From positions 21,482-85,481 of the forward strand of contig JADGJG010000021.1 of NCBI GenBank assembly GCA_027596195.1: a stretch of DNA of 64,000 bases. Reading direction: 5' to 3'. The first letter of the stretch is position 1; the number at the start of each line of letters is the position of its first letter. A program made the position numbers and the translations under genes. Below the pieces are notes generated by a model that ran no database searches, was not told the origin of the DNA, and worked only from the letters and a program-made list of their open reading frames with translations. Origin of the DNA: Podochytrium sp. JEL0797. Lineage: Eukaryota > Chytridiomycota > Chytridiomycetes > Chytridiales > Chytriomycetaceae. Shown piece by piece: positions 20,041 through 32,547 of this stretch.

Positions 20041-23000
20041 ATGTCAATTGATCGTGTGCGTTCATCAGCCGACTCTAGTCGTCAAATGTACGTTTTCGAA
20101 TCACTGATTCCAGCTTATCCCCCTCCGAATCACTCCAACATGTCAACTCATCAACGGCCACACCCGAAAAACAGGCCAATTCACGAGAAGCGCAAAACTG
20201 GTTTCTTTGCCAACTTTGAATCTATGGCCCTTAGGCTCATGCAACATACTCCTCCTCCGTCACCCCCAAGCCCGGTCACCCAATTCCCCAAAACCCTCAT
20301 CCGAGAGAATACCAATGTCCAAACTGGCCACTTGAAAAGAACCGTTCCTCGAGCCGAATCAATGCTTGTCGTTGACAACTTGACTGAACTGACCCAGTTG
20401 GACCTGTTTCGGCGTCTCAAGATCCAGTGGGTCGAAGCCACTTCCAACGGTCTTGACATTGATGCCGAGCACCGTGTCGGCCTTTCCGCGTTTCTCGCTG
20501 CCATGAATGGAACGGCTCACCTCAAGATTAGTGAACCCGAATCCCTCGACGCGGCGCTCAAATCTTCGGTCCACATTCTCTCCAGCAGTTATGACGTGCA
20601 TTCTGATGATCCTCACGCTGCTCAGGTTTGCGTTTCTTTGATTTTCCTTTTCTTTCCATCAAATCGACCTTTAGTTTTCCCTCTAGTTGGGCCTGATTCG
20701 CCTCCTCACTGCAGGAATGTCCCACAACCTCCACAGAGCCGAAATCGTCCGAGGTGCCATGATTCTGCGCGTTTTCTTTATGTCTCGTGGTGGCAGTGCA
20801 GTTCGTCTCGAGCTGATTCGAGTTCTCATCAAGTTTATCGACGCGCGTGTGACGCCTTGCGTTCCTCTCAGAGGATTTCTCAGCGCTGGTGGTGATTCGA
20901 TGTCGCTCGCTTATATTGCTGCTTTGATTAGTGGTAGATTCGATGATGTCGAGAAGGCCGCGAAGGGTGAGCAAATTTGTTTTGATATCCGAAATTCGCG
21001 CATCTGAAAATTTTCGATCAGGACCGCGAGGCCAGTTCCTCACTGGAAAGCAGGCTCTCAAACTCGCGGGAGTCGCGAGTCCGATCGTTTTGGAGGACAA
21101 GGAGGTTTTGGCCCTTGTGAAGGGATCGTCATTCTCGTGCGCGATGGCGGCTTCTTGTGTTTTGGAATCGCACGTGAGTTTCGTTTGATACCTCCATCTT
21201 TTCGTGAACCAGAATTCAACGCTACTTCCGAAACCACAGTCCATCGCGCTCTTGGCTCAACTGTTGACAGCTTTCAGCATCGAGGTGCTTGTTGGTTGTG
21301 TTGATGCGTTCGATCCCGCCGTCGCGAAACCGAGATCCCAACCCGGTCAAACCGAGCTGTTTGAGAATATTTCGCACCTTCTCCGCGAGTCCCAGCTCGT
21401 TGGAAAAGACAAATCCAAACTGGTTCCTTTGCTCTGGGGAAGAACTCTCCCTCATAACACATCCAGCTCTAGCACAGCATCACAGTGGCTTTGCCCGCTC
21501 ATTGAATGCCTGACTTCAATCACCAAGACGTTGGAAATCGAGATCAATATTGGTGGTACGAATCTCTTTTTTTCGGCGTTTTCGCGTTGTCTTCACGAAA
21601 AACATCTAATTTATTTTATCAGCCGAAAAGAAGAATGGAGGAACCGAACGACCTCCTTCGGTTGCTGACGCCATGGACCGTCTCCGCCTCCAGCTCTGTA
21701 ACGCCGGTCGTCTCATTTTCGCCCAACACTCTGAAATCATCAACCCGGCGTTGAACCACGGCCTGCCTACCAATCTGGCCTGGGGCCCTCCATCGACTGA
21801 CTTTGGCTTCAAGGGACTCGACATGTCCATGGCTTCGTATCTTTCTGAACTCGGAGACTTAGCGCTTCCCGTCCAATCCGCGGAACACCAGCCTGCCGCC
21901 TCGATGGCCCTCATCTCTGCGCGAAAAACGGAACGAGCGATTGAGCTTATCCAAATGCTGTGTTCGTGCCTCATTCTGTCTCTGTGTCAGGCAGCGGACT
22001 TGCGTGCGCTCGAAAGCGCCATCAGCGAACGCACACGTGCTGCGATGGTTCGCAGTGTTGATATTCTGAATGTCGTTGAGTCAGACGCGTTGGTTGACTC
22101 GTTGATGACTGTTTTTGGTACCAAGTTGATCGAGTGCCGTGGCCTCGGGTTCGTAATTGACTAATTTTTAGTTTCCTCCCCAATACTAATTGCGTGCCCT
22201 GTATAGATGGTCTGAACGCGTGGGGGTTGCTGTGAAGTTTGTTTTGGATCACCTTGTCGAGACTTCTCAAAGTGGTATTTGCGGCGACGCTCAAATGGAC
22301 GCGTTTGGAAAGATGTTGCGTGAAACTGTTGTCAAGGGGGTGCATCTCGCGCAATTGGATGCGGGCTCTGGACACGGTTCCAAGTATCTATCGTCTTCGT
22401 CGAAGCGGATGTACGAACACGTGCGCAAGACCAAGAATGTGTACGTGTCCTTCTTGAACCCCCTCTCCCTCGAGGCCTGACCCTATTTTTCGTCATCAAC
22501 CAGCCACATGTACAAGGACGAGGCCATGTCCAATATCGGTCGCATGTTGGACCAAGTGCTGGCTTTTGTTCAAAAACGCGAGGAACTCGATGTTGTCTTG
22601 CTCGACTGTTTCGCTGGGATGGAATCGGGGCGCGTTACCGCTTCGAATTCGGATGACCACGAGTTCTTGAAAGTCGAAATCCCTTCGTCGGTGACGCATA
22701 GTCCATCTGCGGCCAAACCCAGCCTTCTCAACGCTCCTGCGTATACGGGATCTGCGCCTCTGACCATTCCTCGCTCTGTATCCGTCGACATCGATTCGCT
22801 GAATGCCGACGCGAACTCGGTCGCCATTGTCGGAATCGGCCTGCGTTACCCCGAAGGAATCGAAACAACTGACGCGTTTTGGGACATGCTTGTCAACGCC
22901 AAAGATTTGATTACCAACATCGACCCCAAAGTGCGCCAATCATTCAAGAACGCGTCGCCTTCCATTCGCGGAGGCTGGCTGTCGAAGGAGATGGTGGAAG

Positions 23001-26000
23001 AGTTTGATTGCACTATGTTTGGATTATCGCCAACCGAGGCGAAGTTGATGGATCCACAGCATCGAATCGTATTGGAGACTGTTTACAGCGCTTTGGAGGA
23101 TGCGAACATTCCAGCGGATTCCCTGAGGGGGACGGACACCGGTATGTAAAGTTGCGAATCTCATTGGGATTTTTCTGAGTCGTCCGGCTGTTTTCCCAGG
23201 TGTGTTCATGGGATGTCGACCAACTGGACACGACGTTCGCGCCCGCGACTTGTACGGAGATGGTGCCATTCCAAGGCACACCGCGACAGGAGCCGATCTG
23301 GCTTTGTGCGCGAACAGAGTTTCTTTCTGGTTGGATGTACTCGGTCCCAGTTTCTCTTTGACGTCGGCTTGCAGCACTGGAGGAGTTCTGTTTGATTTGG
23401 CGATTCGTTCGGTGCTGCAAGGGCAATGCAAGACTGCTCTCGTCGGAGCCATGTCGATCATTTCTCATGAGACCACGTTCTCGATTCTGGAGGCCGCTGG
23501 TAATACCTGTTCTCGCCAAAATTGCACTTCTAACACACACATCTTTCAGGTATCCAAACTGTTGATGCTGGACGATGCGCTTCGTATGATAAGGATGCGG
23601 ATGGATACGTTCCTTGCGAGTCTAGCGTCGTATTTGTTATCAAGCGGCTCGATGAGGCCGTGAAGAATGGCGATCGAATCGTGGCGACCATTTGTGGAGT
23701 TTCTAATCGACACAAGGGGAAGGAGGGTCTCGGTATCACGTATCCCTGCCGCGAGGCCAACACCGCCGCCATCAACCAGTGTCTTTCTGAAGCCAAGTGG
23801 AAAACAGACGACGTTGACTTCATTGAGGCACATGCGACTGGAACCAAGGTAAAGGATCGTTGAACTTTGCGTGGAGTTTCTAATTCCTCGAGTTTGGCAG
23901 TCCGGTGACCCTATCGAGTCTGCTGCCATCGCACAATCGTTTGTTGGACGAAAACGGTCTTCTCCACTCCTCATTGGCGCTGTCAAGTCCATTTTGGGCC
24001 ACACAGAGAACGTTGCGGCGCTCACCGCCATCGTAAAAGTTGCTCTCGCCATGAGCGCGAACGCGATCCCTCCGACTCTTCTCGATCCCAAGAGGCTGAA
24101 TCCCGCTGTCGACAAGTCCTTCAAAACGATCCCGGCCATTATTCCAACCTCGTCGGTCCCGTGGCCACAACAACAAGATCAAGACAAGAAAGCGCTTGTG
24201 TTGGCCGCTGGTCTTGGCGGTTCCGTTGTCGCTCTTGCTCTCAAATCACCACCGTCCTCGGCCCTGAACGTCTCTCCTTCCGCGGCTACGCGTGTTCTGA
24301 CCATTTCAGCGACCAGTGCCGGATCTCTGTCTGCTCTTCGTGATTCTTATGTTGCTCTGATTTCCAATACCCGGGAGGATGAGATTGCACGTCTTGCGGT
24401 TTCTTCCAACTTGGCACGTCAGCACATGCGCTTGCGTCTCGCGATTCCAGCTGGCACCAAGGAGTCACTCTTGGCTACGTTGAAGAAATGGGCGCCAGCT
24501 AAAGCTGCGAAGAAGCAGCCCATTGTCTTTGTTTTCCCGGGCCAAGGGTCGTTGGACCTTCAAGCCTGCGCTGCTATGTTCAAATCCGTCGCCCCCTTCC
24601 GCGACGCGATCAAGGTGCATTATTCTCACCTTTCTAATTTTTTTCTGTTCAATTCTAACAAATTTCTTCAACAACAGGAATGTACGGATGCGTTGACGAA
24701 AATTGGCCTTCCCGTTTCGATCCTTGAACCAGTTTTCAGCGGCGCAACGGAAGTTCGCGGCGAATACGAGCAGGCTATTCTCTTGATACTCCAATACTCG
24801 ATCGCCAAGAGCTTGATGCAAGTCGGTATCAGACCAAGCTGCGTTGTTGGCCATTCTTTTGGAGAGATTGTGGCCGCTACGATCGCGGGTGCTCTTACGC
24901 TCGAAGCTGCACTGGTTCTCACCCACGAACGCCACAAGCCAATGCTCCAACCCGGATGCAGTGGTTTTATGACTTCCATTTTCGCGTCTCTCGACGTGGT
25001 TCAGAGAGCCATCGCTGAAAGTGGTGCGGAGGTGGATGTCGCAGCCCACAACGGGACTGGTCTGTTCGCCATTTCCGGCTCCGAGCCTGAGGTCGGCAAG
25101 GTTGAAGCCGCTCTTTCGACTGCTGGAGTTCAGTTTCGCCGACTGCCCAACATCGTTGCCTTCCACTCCCGTCGCGTCACTCAAGCGGCTCTGTCTTTCC
25201 AGGATTCCATGAAGGACCAATACACCAGGGGGGCTCTTGAGATTCCCCTTGCTTCCTGCCTAACCAGCGAAATTTCGCCTATCAACTCGACGATTCCGTT
25301 GATTCACTGGGTCGACCACATCACCCATCCAGTCCTGTTCGCCCCCACCATCATCACCATTGACGGCGAGTTCAAGAACGCGATTTACATCGATATCGGC
25401 GCCGGCTCAATGAGTTCGCTGGTGAGACGTCATCTTGCCTTCCCTGGTTCCGATAGGCAATATCTTGCTGCGCTTTCTATGCTCCCGTCGCTGTTGGCTA
25501 GTCTTTACATTCGTGGTGTCGATATCGATTGGGCGAAGCTTCACGGAAACATCCTTTCCCGCTCTTCCATGTCTGCGCTACCTCTCTACGCGTACTCTCG
25601 TGTGCCTGTGTGGGACGATAAAGTCGGACTCTTTGCCCCGGGCAAGGAGGTCGTTCATCAAATTCCCAGGCGATTCGCTTCCACTTCTGCGCCCAAGTCC
25701 AAGATTGTTCTCGTTGGGGTCGGTTTGAGAATGCCTGGTGGTGTTGAGTCGCTGGATGACCTATGGCGTGCGGTGAATGCCGAAAGTGTGGCTCCAGGAT
25801 CACTTCCGTCGGATCGACCTCTGTTCCTGTATGAGGGAAGTCAGAAGGTCAAGGGAAACTTTTTGTCGGATGCCTTCCAGATGGATTGCAAGCGATTTGG
25901 AGTTTCGGAGGAGGAGGCATGGCTTACTTCGCCGCGGTTGCGTGTTCAGTTGGAGACGGCTTGGAAAGCTGTCGAATCCGCCAACATCATTCCCTCCGAG

Positions 26001-29000
26001 GTTTCTCCGTTTAGATGTGGCGTATTCACCGCGAACTCTGGAGGGTCGAATGACTTGTATTCCAACCACATCATGACGAGTGAGCTTCTGAACGACCGGC
26101 AGATGACTCAACCATTGGGGCTGTTTGTTCCGGAAGAACCGTTTTACATTGCTGAGAAGGTGCATCTCTCGTTGCTTTTTCGCATTTGCTCGAGTCGCTG
26201 ATTTCTCTCGTTTTACAGCTTGGGTTCAAAGGAGTATGCACGTCAGGAACTAACGGATTCTGCGACTCTGCACTTGGCATGCTTCAAACTGCGTCGGACG
26301 CGCTGCAGTCGCACCGCATCGACGTCGCTCTGTGCAATACAGTCAATCTGTACGAAACGGGTGGGCATTTACGCACTTCTATCCCCTATCGTTCCATGGC
26401 CGGTGGAGCTCTTGGAGAAGGCGCTATATCCGTTGTCCTCAAACGTTACGAGGATGCTGTCCGCGACGGGGACGAAATCCACGCGATTCTCGGGGAACCG
26501 CTCTGTATGGGCTCTCTGGAGCTGTCGGATCTCCGTTCCACGAACTTGGCACAAGCGTTAGACCAAGCCGGCCTGCCTCCAAAAGCACTCGATCTCCTTC
26601 TCTGGGGTTCCCATATCTCCAAAGCGGAGGATGCCGAAGCGTACGCGAAAATGGGTTTCGACTCCCTGCAAACATCGACTGCAATCATGACATTCGGCAA
26701 AATCTTCGAGGTATGAGTCTGGGATGTCGTTTGTTTCAGGTTCCAGCTAACAAATCCCCTCTATTTTCCAGCTACAAGGACTGTTCGGTCTCGCTGCGGT
26801 GTCTCTCATGATGAAGCATGGCAGAATTCCTCCGTCCTCGCCGTCCCTTTCCCGCATCATGTTTTCGCCAAAACAGCAATCTTTGCTGAATTTCGAAATT
26901 GGCGGTGTTCCTTCTTGGTCGCGTCGATCTGACGGAACTCCGCGAAACGCGGCGCTTATGCTTCCCGGTCGTGCGAGAGCGGCCTCCAGCATTATCCTCA
27001 CTGAAGGCGGTTCGGACCCTGTTGGGTCGAAACAGCCAACGATGTATCTGTTGGTCGTGTCTGCGGATTCTATCAAGTCTTTGGCCGCCATGTGCACCAA
27101 CTACGCGAACGCCGTGTTGAGCGCGCCGAACCTGGCGGCATTCTGCCAAACGTCGAGATTGGGGCGTGTTGGGCTTGATTTCAAGGTAATTTACGCTCGA
27201 ATATAAGGTGATCAGACGTTTGTTGTTGACGCAGTTTCTATAAGGTTGCTGTGTACGGGCGCTCTGCTTCCGAGTTGAGCTCGCGTCTCAAAACCGTTGA
27301 TTTCCGTCAAGTTCAACTCTCTGCTTCGATTCGCTCAGTCGTTGTCGTTTCTGAGACGGCCGTTGCCCTTGACGAGATCCACGGCAAGTGCGGGCTGAAA
27401 GAAGTGCACAGTCTGTCCTCCTGTGATGGTATCCAGAGCGTCGCAGCAATTTTGGCAGCCCTTGGCCTTGCGGAACCCATCGTGACTGCTTCTGCAGTCC
27501 AGAATTCCAAGGACAGTTTGGTGGTTGTTGCTGGAAGCGATTCCTTCTTTGCTGGTGTCGTGTCAGCAATATCTTCTGACGGCCTTGCTGTGAACGTTTC
27601 CACCATGTCCTCGGTTGAGGAGCTGTTTGCTGCTTTCTACCCCTGCTCCTCTCAAACGCGTTTCGCGGGTTTCGACAACATCACCGAATCGATCGCACAT
27701 GGCTCTGCGTCATTGCCGAGTTATGTCTTCGACAGACATGCGGTGACTATGCCATTTCTTGAGGGGCGAGATCTCAACGCACTCGTTCAACCGAAGAATG
27801 TGATGCCAGTCACGTTCACCGGTATGACGGACGCGATTCCGCCAATGATTCGATCACTCGTCTTTGGAGACAACGAGTGGATGCTTGATCACAAGCTCCG
27901 CAACGGAAAAATCATTCTGCCCGGTGCTGCGTTGGTGAACATGTCCTTGGAGGCCTTGACCAAGTCCGCCGTTGTAACTTCCCTCTCGTTCTTGCGCCCT
28001 GCGTATATCCAACAAGACATGGAGTGCGAGTTTGTCGTTGTTCCTGCCGCTTTCGGAAACACTTTCACCATCTCTGTTGGAGGTTCCATCCACTGCTCCG
28101 GTGCATTCTCCCTTCTTCCGACACGCGTATCTCCCGCGTTTGAAAATATCGACACCCAACTTGTTGGACTGCTTGCTAGCGGATCTGCCTTGGACCCCAT
28201 TTCTTGGTACGAGACTGGCGAGAGCGCGATTAAGTATGGCCCCAATTTCCAAAACGTTGTGTCGCTCCGCGTGTTCGATGACGAGACTGCTTTGGCGCGT
28301 GTCGAGCTCCCGGCTGACGTTTCTGGTACCTGGATCGTCCACCCTGCCATGTTGGATGCGTGCTTCCACATGATGGCGGTAGTTTCGTCGGATGGTTCGC
28401 TTCCCGTGCGAGTGGAGGATATTTGGGTCTCGGACGCTGTGAGAAGTGGCGAGTTTCCACGATCAGTGTGGTGCTACCGCCAAAAGGTGGATATTGTTGG
28501 AGAAGCGACGAGAAGGCTCCGTGGCAACCATCTCAGCATTTATGACGCCTCAACGGGAGTCTGTGTGATGGTCGTCGGGTCGTTGGTTGTTCAGTTGCCG
28601 GGCTCGGAGTCTTCCGCGACTGAAGAGGCGGACTCTTCGCTTGTGTGGGTAAACAAGTGGGCTGCGGTGGAAATTCCGGAAACCAAGGAAGCGCAAACGA
28701 TTTGGTTGCTCGTTGGTGACAACACGGACGTCATTGCTGCGCTTTCGTCGAGCAACACATTTTCGCGCGTTATCGGTGGGATGGAGAACGTGGCAGACGT
28801 GATTGATTCTACTCCCTGGGCTGAGTGGAGTGAAGGTGAGAAGCGGTTGTGCTTTTTGGTTACTTGGAGAATCTCTAACTTTTCAACAATCAGGTGGCGT
28901 CTCGTCTCTGCAAATCGTCTTCTGCGGAAACATGGTTTCCGCTCTCAACGTTTCGACTGGGTCCGAATGGTGGAAACACGGCGGTTATCCTCTCTTCATG

Positions 29001-32000
29001 CGTGTGTGGAACGAGGTCAACTCCAGACGCGTCAAAACCATCGAGTCCATTTCTGCCGTCATCATCACTCCGGGTCTTATGACTGCCGACGGTGCAGTGT
29101 CAAGAGATTCCGCACTCACCGGATTGATGCTCAACATTCGCGTCGAACTTCGCATGTCTGCCAAGGTGCTCTACCTGGACTCGGCCAACCTCGGCGCGTC
29201 TCTCCAACAAGCTGTTTCCATCTTGAAGCACCCGCAGAACTACGAATCTGGCTCCTATACTTTGTCTGGCTCGAGACTCGAGAGCCAGTCCTACAATCCG
29301 CTTCGCGATGCTCCAAGAAGGCAGAAGCGCGAGAGCACCATGTCGATTCTAATCACGGGAGGCGTCGGCGGTTTGGCCATGGCCCTTGCGATGCATTTCC
29401 TTTCGCAAGGCCACAGTGTGACTCTCGCTGGTCGAAGAGGAGTCTCCGATTCTTCAGTTGAATCTGCGTTGAAGGAGGCTTCCAGCGATCGCGTGCAGTA
29501 CATCCAATTGGATGTGAGCGACGCAGTCGCAGTTTCTTCTGCGCTCAAGAGCGGACGGTTTGACGGGATCGTGCACTCGGCTGGTGTGCTGGAGAATGGT
29601 CTCTTCAGCAATGTTACCGATGCTGCCCTCAAGAAAATCGGCCAGCCCAAGGTGGAAGGCGCGCTGGCGATTCTCTACGGACTACCGGACGACAAGCCTT
29701 GCACTGTTGTGTTCACGTCCTCTGTTGCCGCGGCCATCGGTTCCTTTGGACAAACTGGGTATGTCCTGGCCAACACCGTGATGGATGGATTGGCATTGGA
29801 ATACTCGAACACGCGGCCAAACCTCTGCGTGCGGTCGGCCCAACTCGGACTTGTCGATGGAGTGGGAATGGCCAATGACGCAGCCGACTCTCACACCAGC
29901 GGGGAAGTGACCATTAGCAAGGAGGATACGGTTGACATTCTTGCGTCGATTTTGCAAAATCCGTTGGGCTTCCCTCCTTTAATCGTCGCTGCGCCACTTG
30001 GAAAGTTTTTCAAATCCCTCGAGGTTGCGCCCAAGCTGAAGGTGGTAACTGCTGCGAGCAAGGATGAAATCGCTGCCTTCATTTCCGAGACGATGATGTT
30101 ATCGATGGGATTCGACGAAGCACCTGACGGGGGTGCCAGATTCTCCGATCTCGGTGTGGACTCGATCACGTCAGTGTCCCTTCAGCAGAGTGTGGTGGAA
30201 AAGTTTGGAGTCATTGTTCCACTTCTGGACCTGTTCCAACTGACTCCCGACACGTTGGCCGATCAAGTCTTTGACCTGATTATGTCCGCCGTTGAGAACC
30301 AAGAAGCCGCTGCCGACCAAAGTAATGAATTCAATTCCTCTTTTTTCTCACGCGATTCTAAGTCAAGAAATATTTTAGCTGTTCCGCGCGCGGTCTCTGA
30401 GGAGCTTTCTTCAGATGCAATCACTTCTGCGCGTTCATTCCGGGGGGGCATTGACGAACTGAGTGAGTGAAGCCTCGATTGCCACGGACGACAACTAATT
30501 GAACTTTGGAATGAAACAGTGGTCAAAAACGATATCCACACCGTGACTGACATGTTGGCTCACCACGTCTCTGTCAGACCATTGGCGCCTTTCATTCAGC
30601 TCTCCGCATCTACACAAGACTTCATCTCCTTTGAAAAGTTCAACAAGCTCTGCGACTCTGCCACCCATGTCATTTCCAAGGCATTTGAAGGCGTAGCCAT
30701 CGACCCGGCGAACCCTCCCGTGGTTGCAATTCTTTCTGGGACGTCCCCGGAGGCTATGGTTACTACCGCAGCGGTTTGGAAGCTAGGTTGGATGACAGCC
30801 ATGCTGAACCCGCGCACGGTACTCCCATTGTTGATTCGGCAAGCCCAAGCGGTCACGATTTCGGCCGTCATTGTGTTTGACGAACGCGACATTCCGGCTG
30901 CAACAACTGTTGCTGGAACACTCGCCGCGCCAATGCTTAATATCACGTCCGAGATTCTCTCCGCCAACGATGGCAAGCCTTCGGCTGCTTCTTTGCCCGT
31001 CACTCGCGAAACCCCTCTTTGCTTCTTGTTCTCTTCTTCTTCTGTTGACGGAACTTCCATCAAAGCCGCCCGTCTCACCCACTACCAGGTCCTCGAAAGC
31101 TGCAAGACACGCGACCTGTTGTGGCAAGCACCTACGGGCGAAGGCCGGGTTCTAGCTTGGCTTCCTTTCTCCCACGTCATCGGGTTGATTGTTGACTTCA
31201 TCAACAACGGGATCTGCTCTGGTATGACATTGTGCCTCCGACCGTCAAGAGAGCACCCTGCGACCCCTGATTTCCTGCTTCAAGACATGCAGCAAGTCAA
31301 ACCGACGTTGATGTATACGGTTCCGTGGATGTTGGACTGTTGGGTGTCACGATTCCAGAGCAACCTCGATGGAATTGACGCGTTGCGTGGGATGAAGGCA
31401 TTGATTGCTGGTGGTGCTCCATTGACCCCAACAACGCGTCAGTTCTTGGTCGCGAACGGTGTTCGAGTGATGGAAGGAATGGGTGCGACCGAGGCCGCAG
31501 GGACTATTTTGACTGCCATTCCAAGATCTATCGAAAGTGGTCCGCCGAGGGATGAGGAAGGTTGGATGGCCCCGATGCCTGGATTTGGTGTGGCAATCGA
31601 ACCGGTGCCGGGATGGGCAAGCGAATTCGGTCAACTGACAGTCACTGGTCCGTCGATTTCGAGATACGTTGTGTCGGCACGTTCTGGGGAGAGCTGTGTG
31701 GGCTTGACACCCAGAAACCTCTTGGCTGATGGAAACGTCTTCCGCACTGGTGACATTTTCGAGAGGAGAGTCGTCAGTTTGGGTGAGGGATCCGAGTTTG
31801 AGGAGTTTCGTTTCGTTTCCCGCTCCGACGATGCCGTCATGTTGAGCACGGGCTTCGCTGTCGCCCCTCGAATGCTCGAGGAATATCTCGTTTCTCACTT
31901 TGAGGAAGTCTCTGCGGCCTGTTTGTTGAGCGACTTGGCCGGAATCCCTCGTCTCGTCCTCCAATTCACGTCTCCGCCCGTTCCATCTGCTGTCGACGTT

Positions 32001-32153
32001 TTGAAGAAGATTTCAACGGCAATCCACAAGTGTGCTCCGGAACTTCAACTGAAGGAAGCGGACTTGGTGCTGTTGGGCTCTGAATTTGCAATGCCCAGAA
32101 GCCCAAAACAGACTATCTTGCGTGGACTGTTGCGGTCGAAGTTGTTTGCCTGA
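20041..32153 (+). CDS. PAL-like/PKS/adenylation megasynthase
   Basis: One 17-exon gene. Exons 20041-20625, 20687-20966, 21022-21173, 21213-21552, 21623-22148, 22207-22440, 22504-23141, 23200-23499, 23550-23848, 23901-24614, 24678-26159, 26219-26710, 26772-27185, 27245-28835, 28894-30321, 30379-30462 and 30520-32153 sum to 11,193 nt (3,730 residues) with every junction in phase. Domain order: PAL/HAL-like lyase (~110-780); KS (~815-1300; C976, H1113, H1152 all present); AT (~1325-1640; GHSFGE with S1416, AFHS suggesting malonyl); degenerate KS (~1697-2100); AT remnant; DH (H2368, D2523); KR (TGGVGGLA ~2835, Y2972); ACP (LGVDSI, S3106); AMP-binding domain (~3190-3730, GMGATE and RTGD motifs). 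No thioesterase, methyltransferase or enoylreductase was seen. Product unknown; an aryl- or cinnamoyl-type starter is a hypothesis. Confidence 0.9.
20380..22600 (+). other. PAL-like domain of the megasynthase with AGG at the MIO site
   Basis: Subregion of the megasynthase. PAL-type blocks visible: YDVHSDDPHA (in place of YGVTTGFG), LGLIRLLTAGMSHN, RGGSAVRLELI, PLRGFLSAGGDSMSLAYIA, LALVKGSSFS, WLCPLIECLTSI, NHGLPTNLAW, FKGLDMSMASYLSEL, QSAEHQPAASMALISARKT and CQAADLR. The MIO-forming triad Ala-Ser-Gly is Ala-Gly-Gly (codons 20885-20893). The Asn-Gly-Thr block is Lys-Gly-Ser. The NDNPL and HGGNFQG elements of true PALs are replaced by a short unrelated stretch around the intron at 21553-21622. 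Established PAL/HAL chemistry needs the MIO electrophile, so activity as an ordinary ammonia-lyase is unlikely. Confidence 0.85.
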
Positions 32154-32547
32154 TCTCGTTTTTTTAGAATTTCTTTTTCTTGTTTGATAATGTATAGAGG
32201 TGTAAATGAAAAAGCAGAGGTTTTAAATTAAAAAGAAATGAATGCGAGGCTGGAGGTCGTTCCTCTGCAAAAAAATCGAAATCACTTAAGCAGTATAATT
32301 TAATTCTCCCCAATTCCACTATTCGGTTAGATATCCATTCACATTTAATACGCAAGGCTCTTCACTGCCAACGGGGCAATCAGATGTCAGCGTGGCACCA
32401 AGAGTGGCACAGTGGCACCCGCAGATCGGGACAGGCCGGGACACTGACAAGATAAGATGACGAAACGAAAATTTTCGCTGCCCGAAATGGATACAAATAC
32501 AAGCACCTCCCGCACATGTCAGCAGCATCATTCGTTTTTTGATTCCC
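32154..32547. other. intergenic, promoter of transporter 3
   Basis: About 390 bp between the megasynthase stop and transporter 3. AT-rich 3' flank, then GTGGCAC repeats and a GATAAG motif at 32451. No gene is seen. Confidence 0.5.
32451..32456 (+). promoter_or_regulatory. GATAAG motif upstream of transporter 3
   Basis: GATAAG 97 bp before the start codon, about 30-50 bp after two GTGGCAC strings. The pairing of GTGGCACTTCC and GATAAG recurs before transporters 7 and 8. Confidence 0.45.

Noticed and set aside
22441..22503. PAL-like protein and PKS as two separate genes
   Set aside because: The gap is an ordinary 63-bp GT-AG intron that keeps phase (GT|C), with no promoter-sized spacer or good stop/start pair.
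20380..22600. Assigning active phenylalanine or histidine ammonia-lyase
   Set aside because: The MIO serine and several active-site blocks are missing, so only the fold is claimed.
24615..24677. Read-through of stop-free intron-like segments (also 30322-30378, 35071-35136, 35239-35307, 41457-41510)
   Set aside because: Each has GT...AG ends, is AT-rich, interrupts a conserved block and has homologous positions spliced or absent in paralogues.
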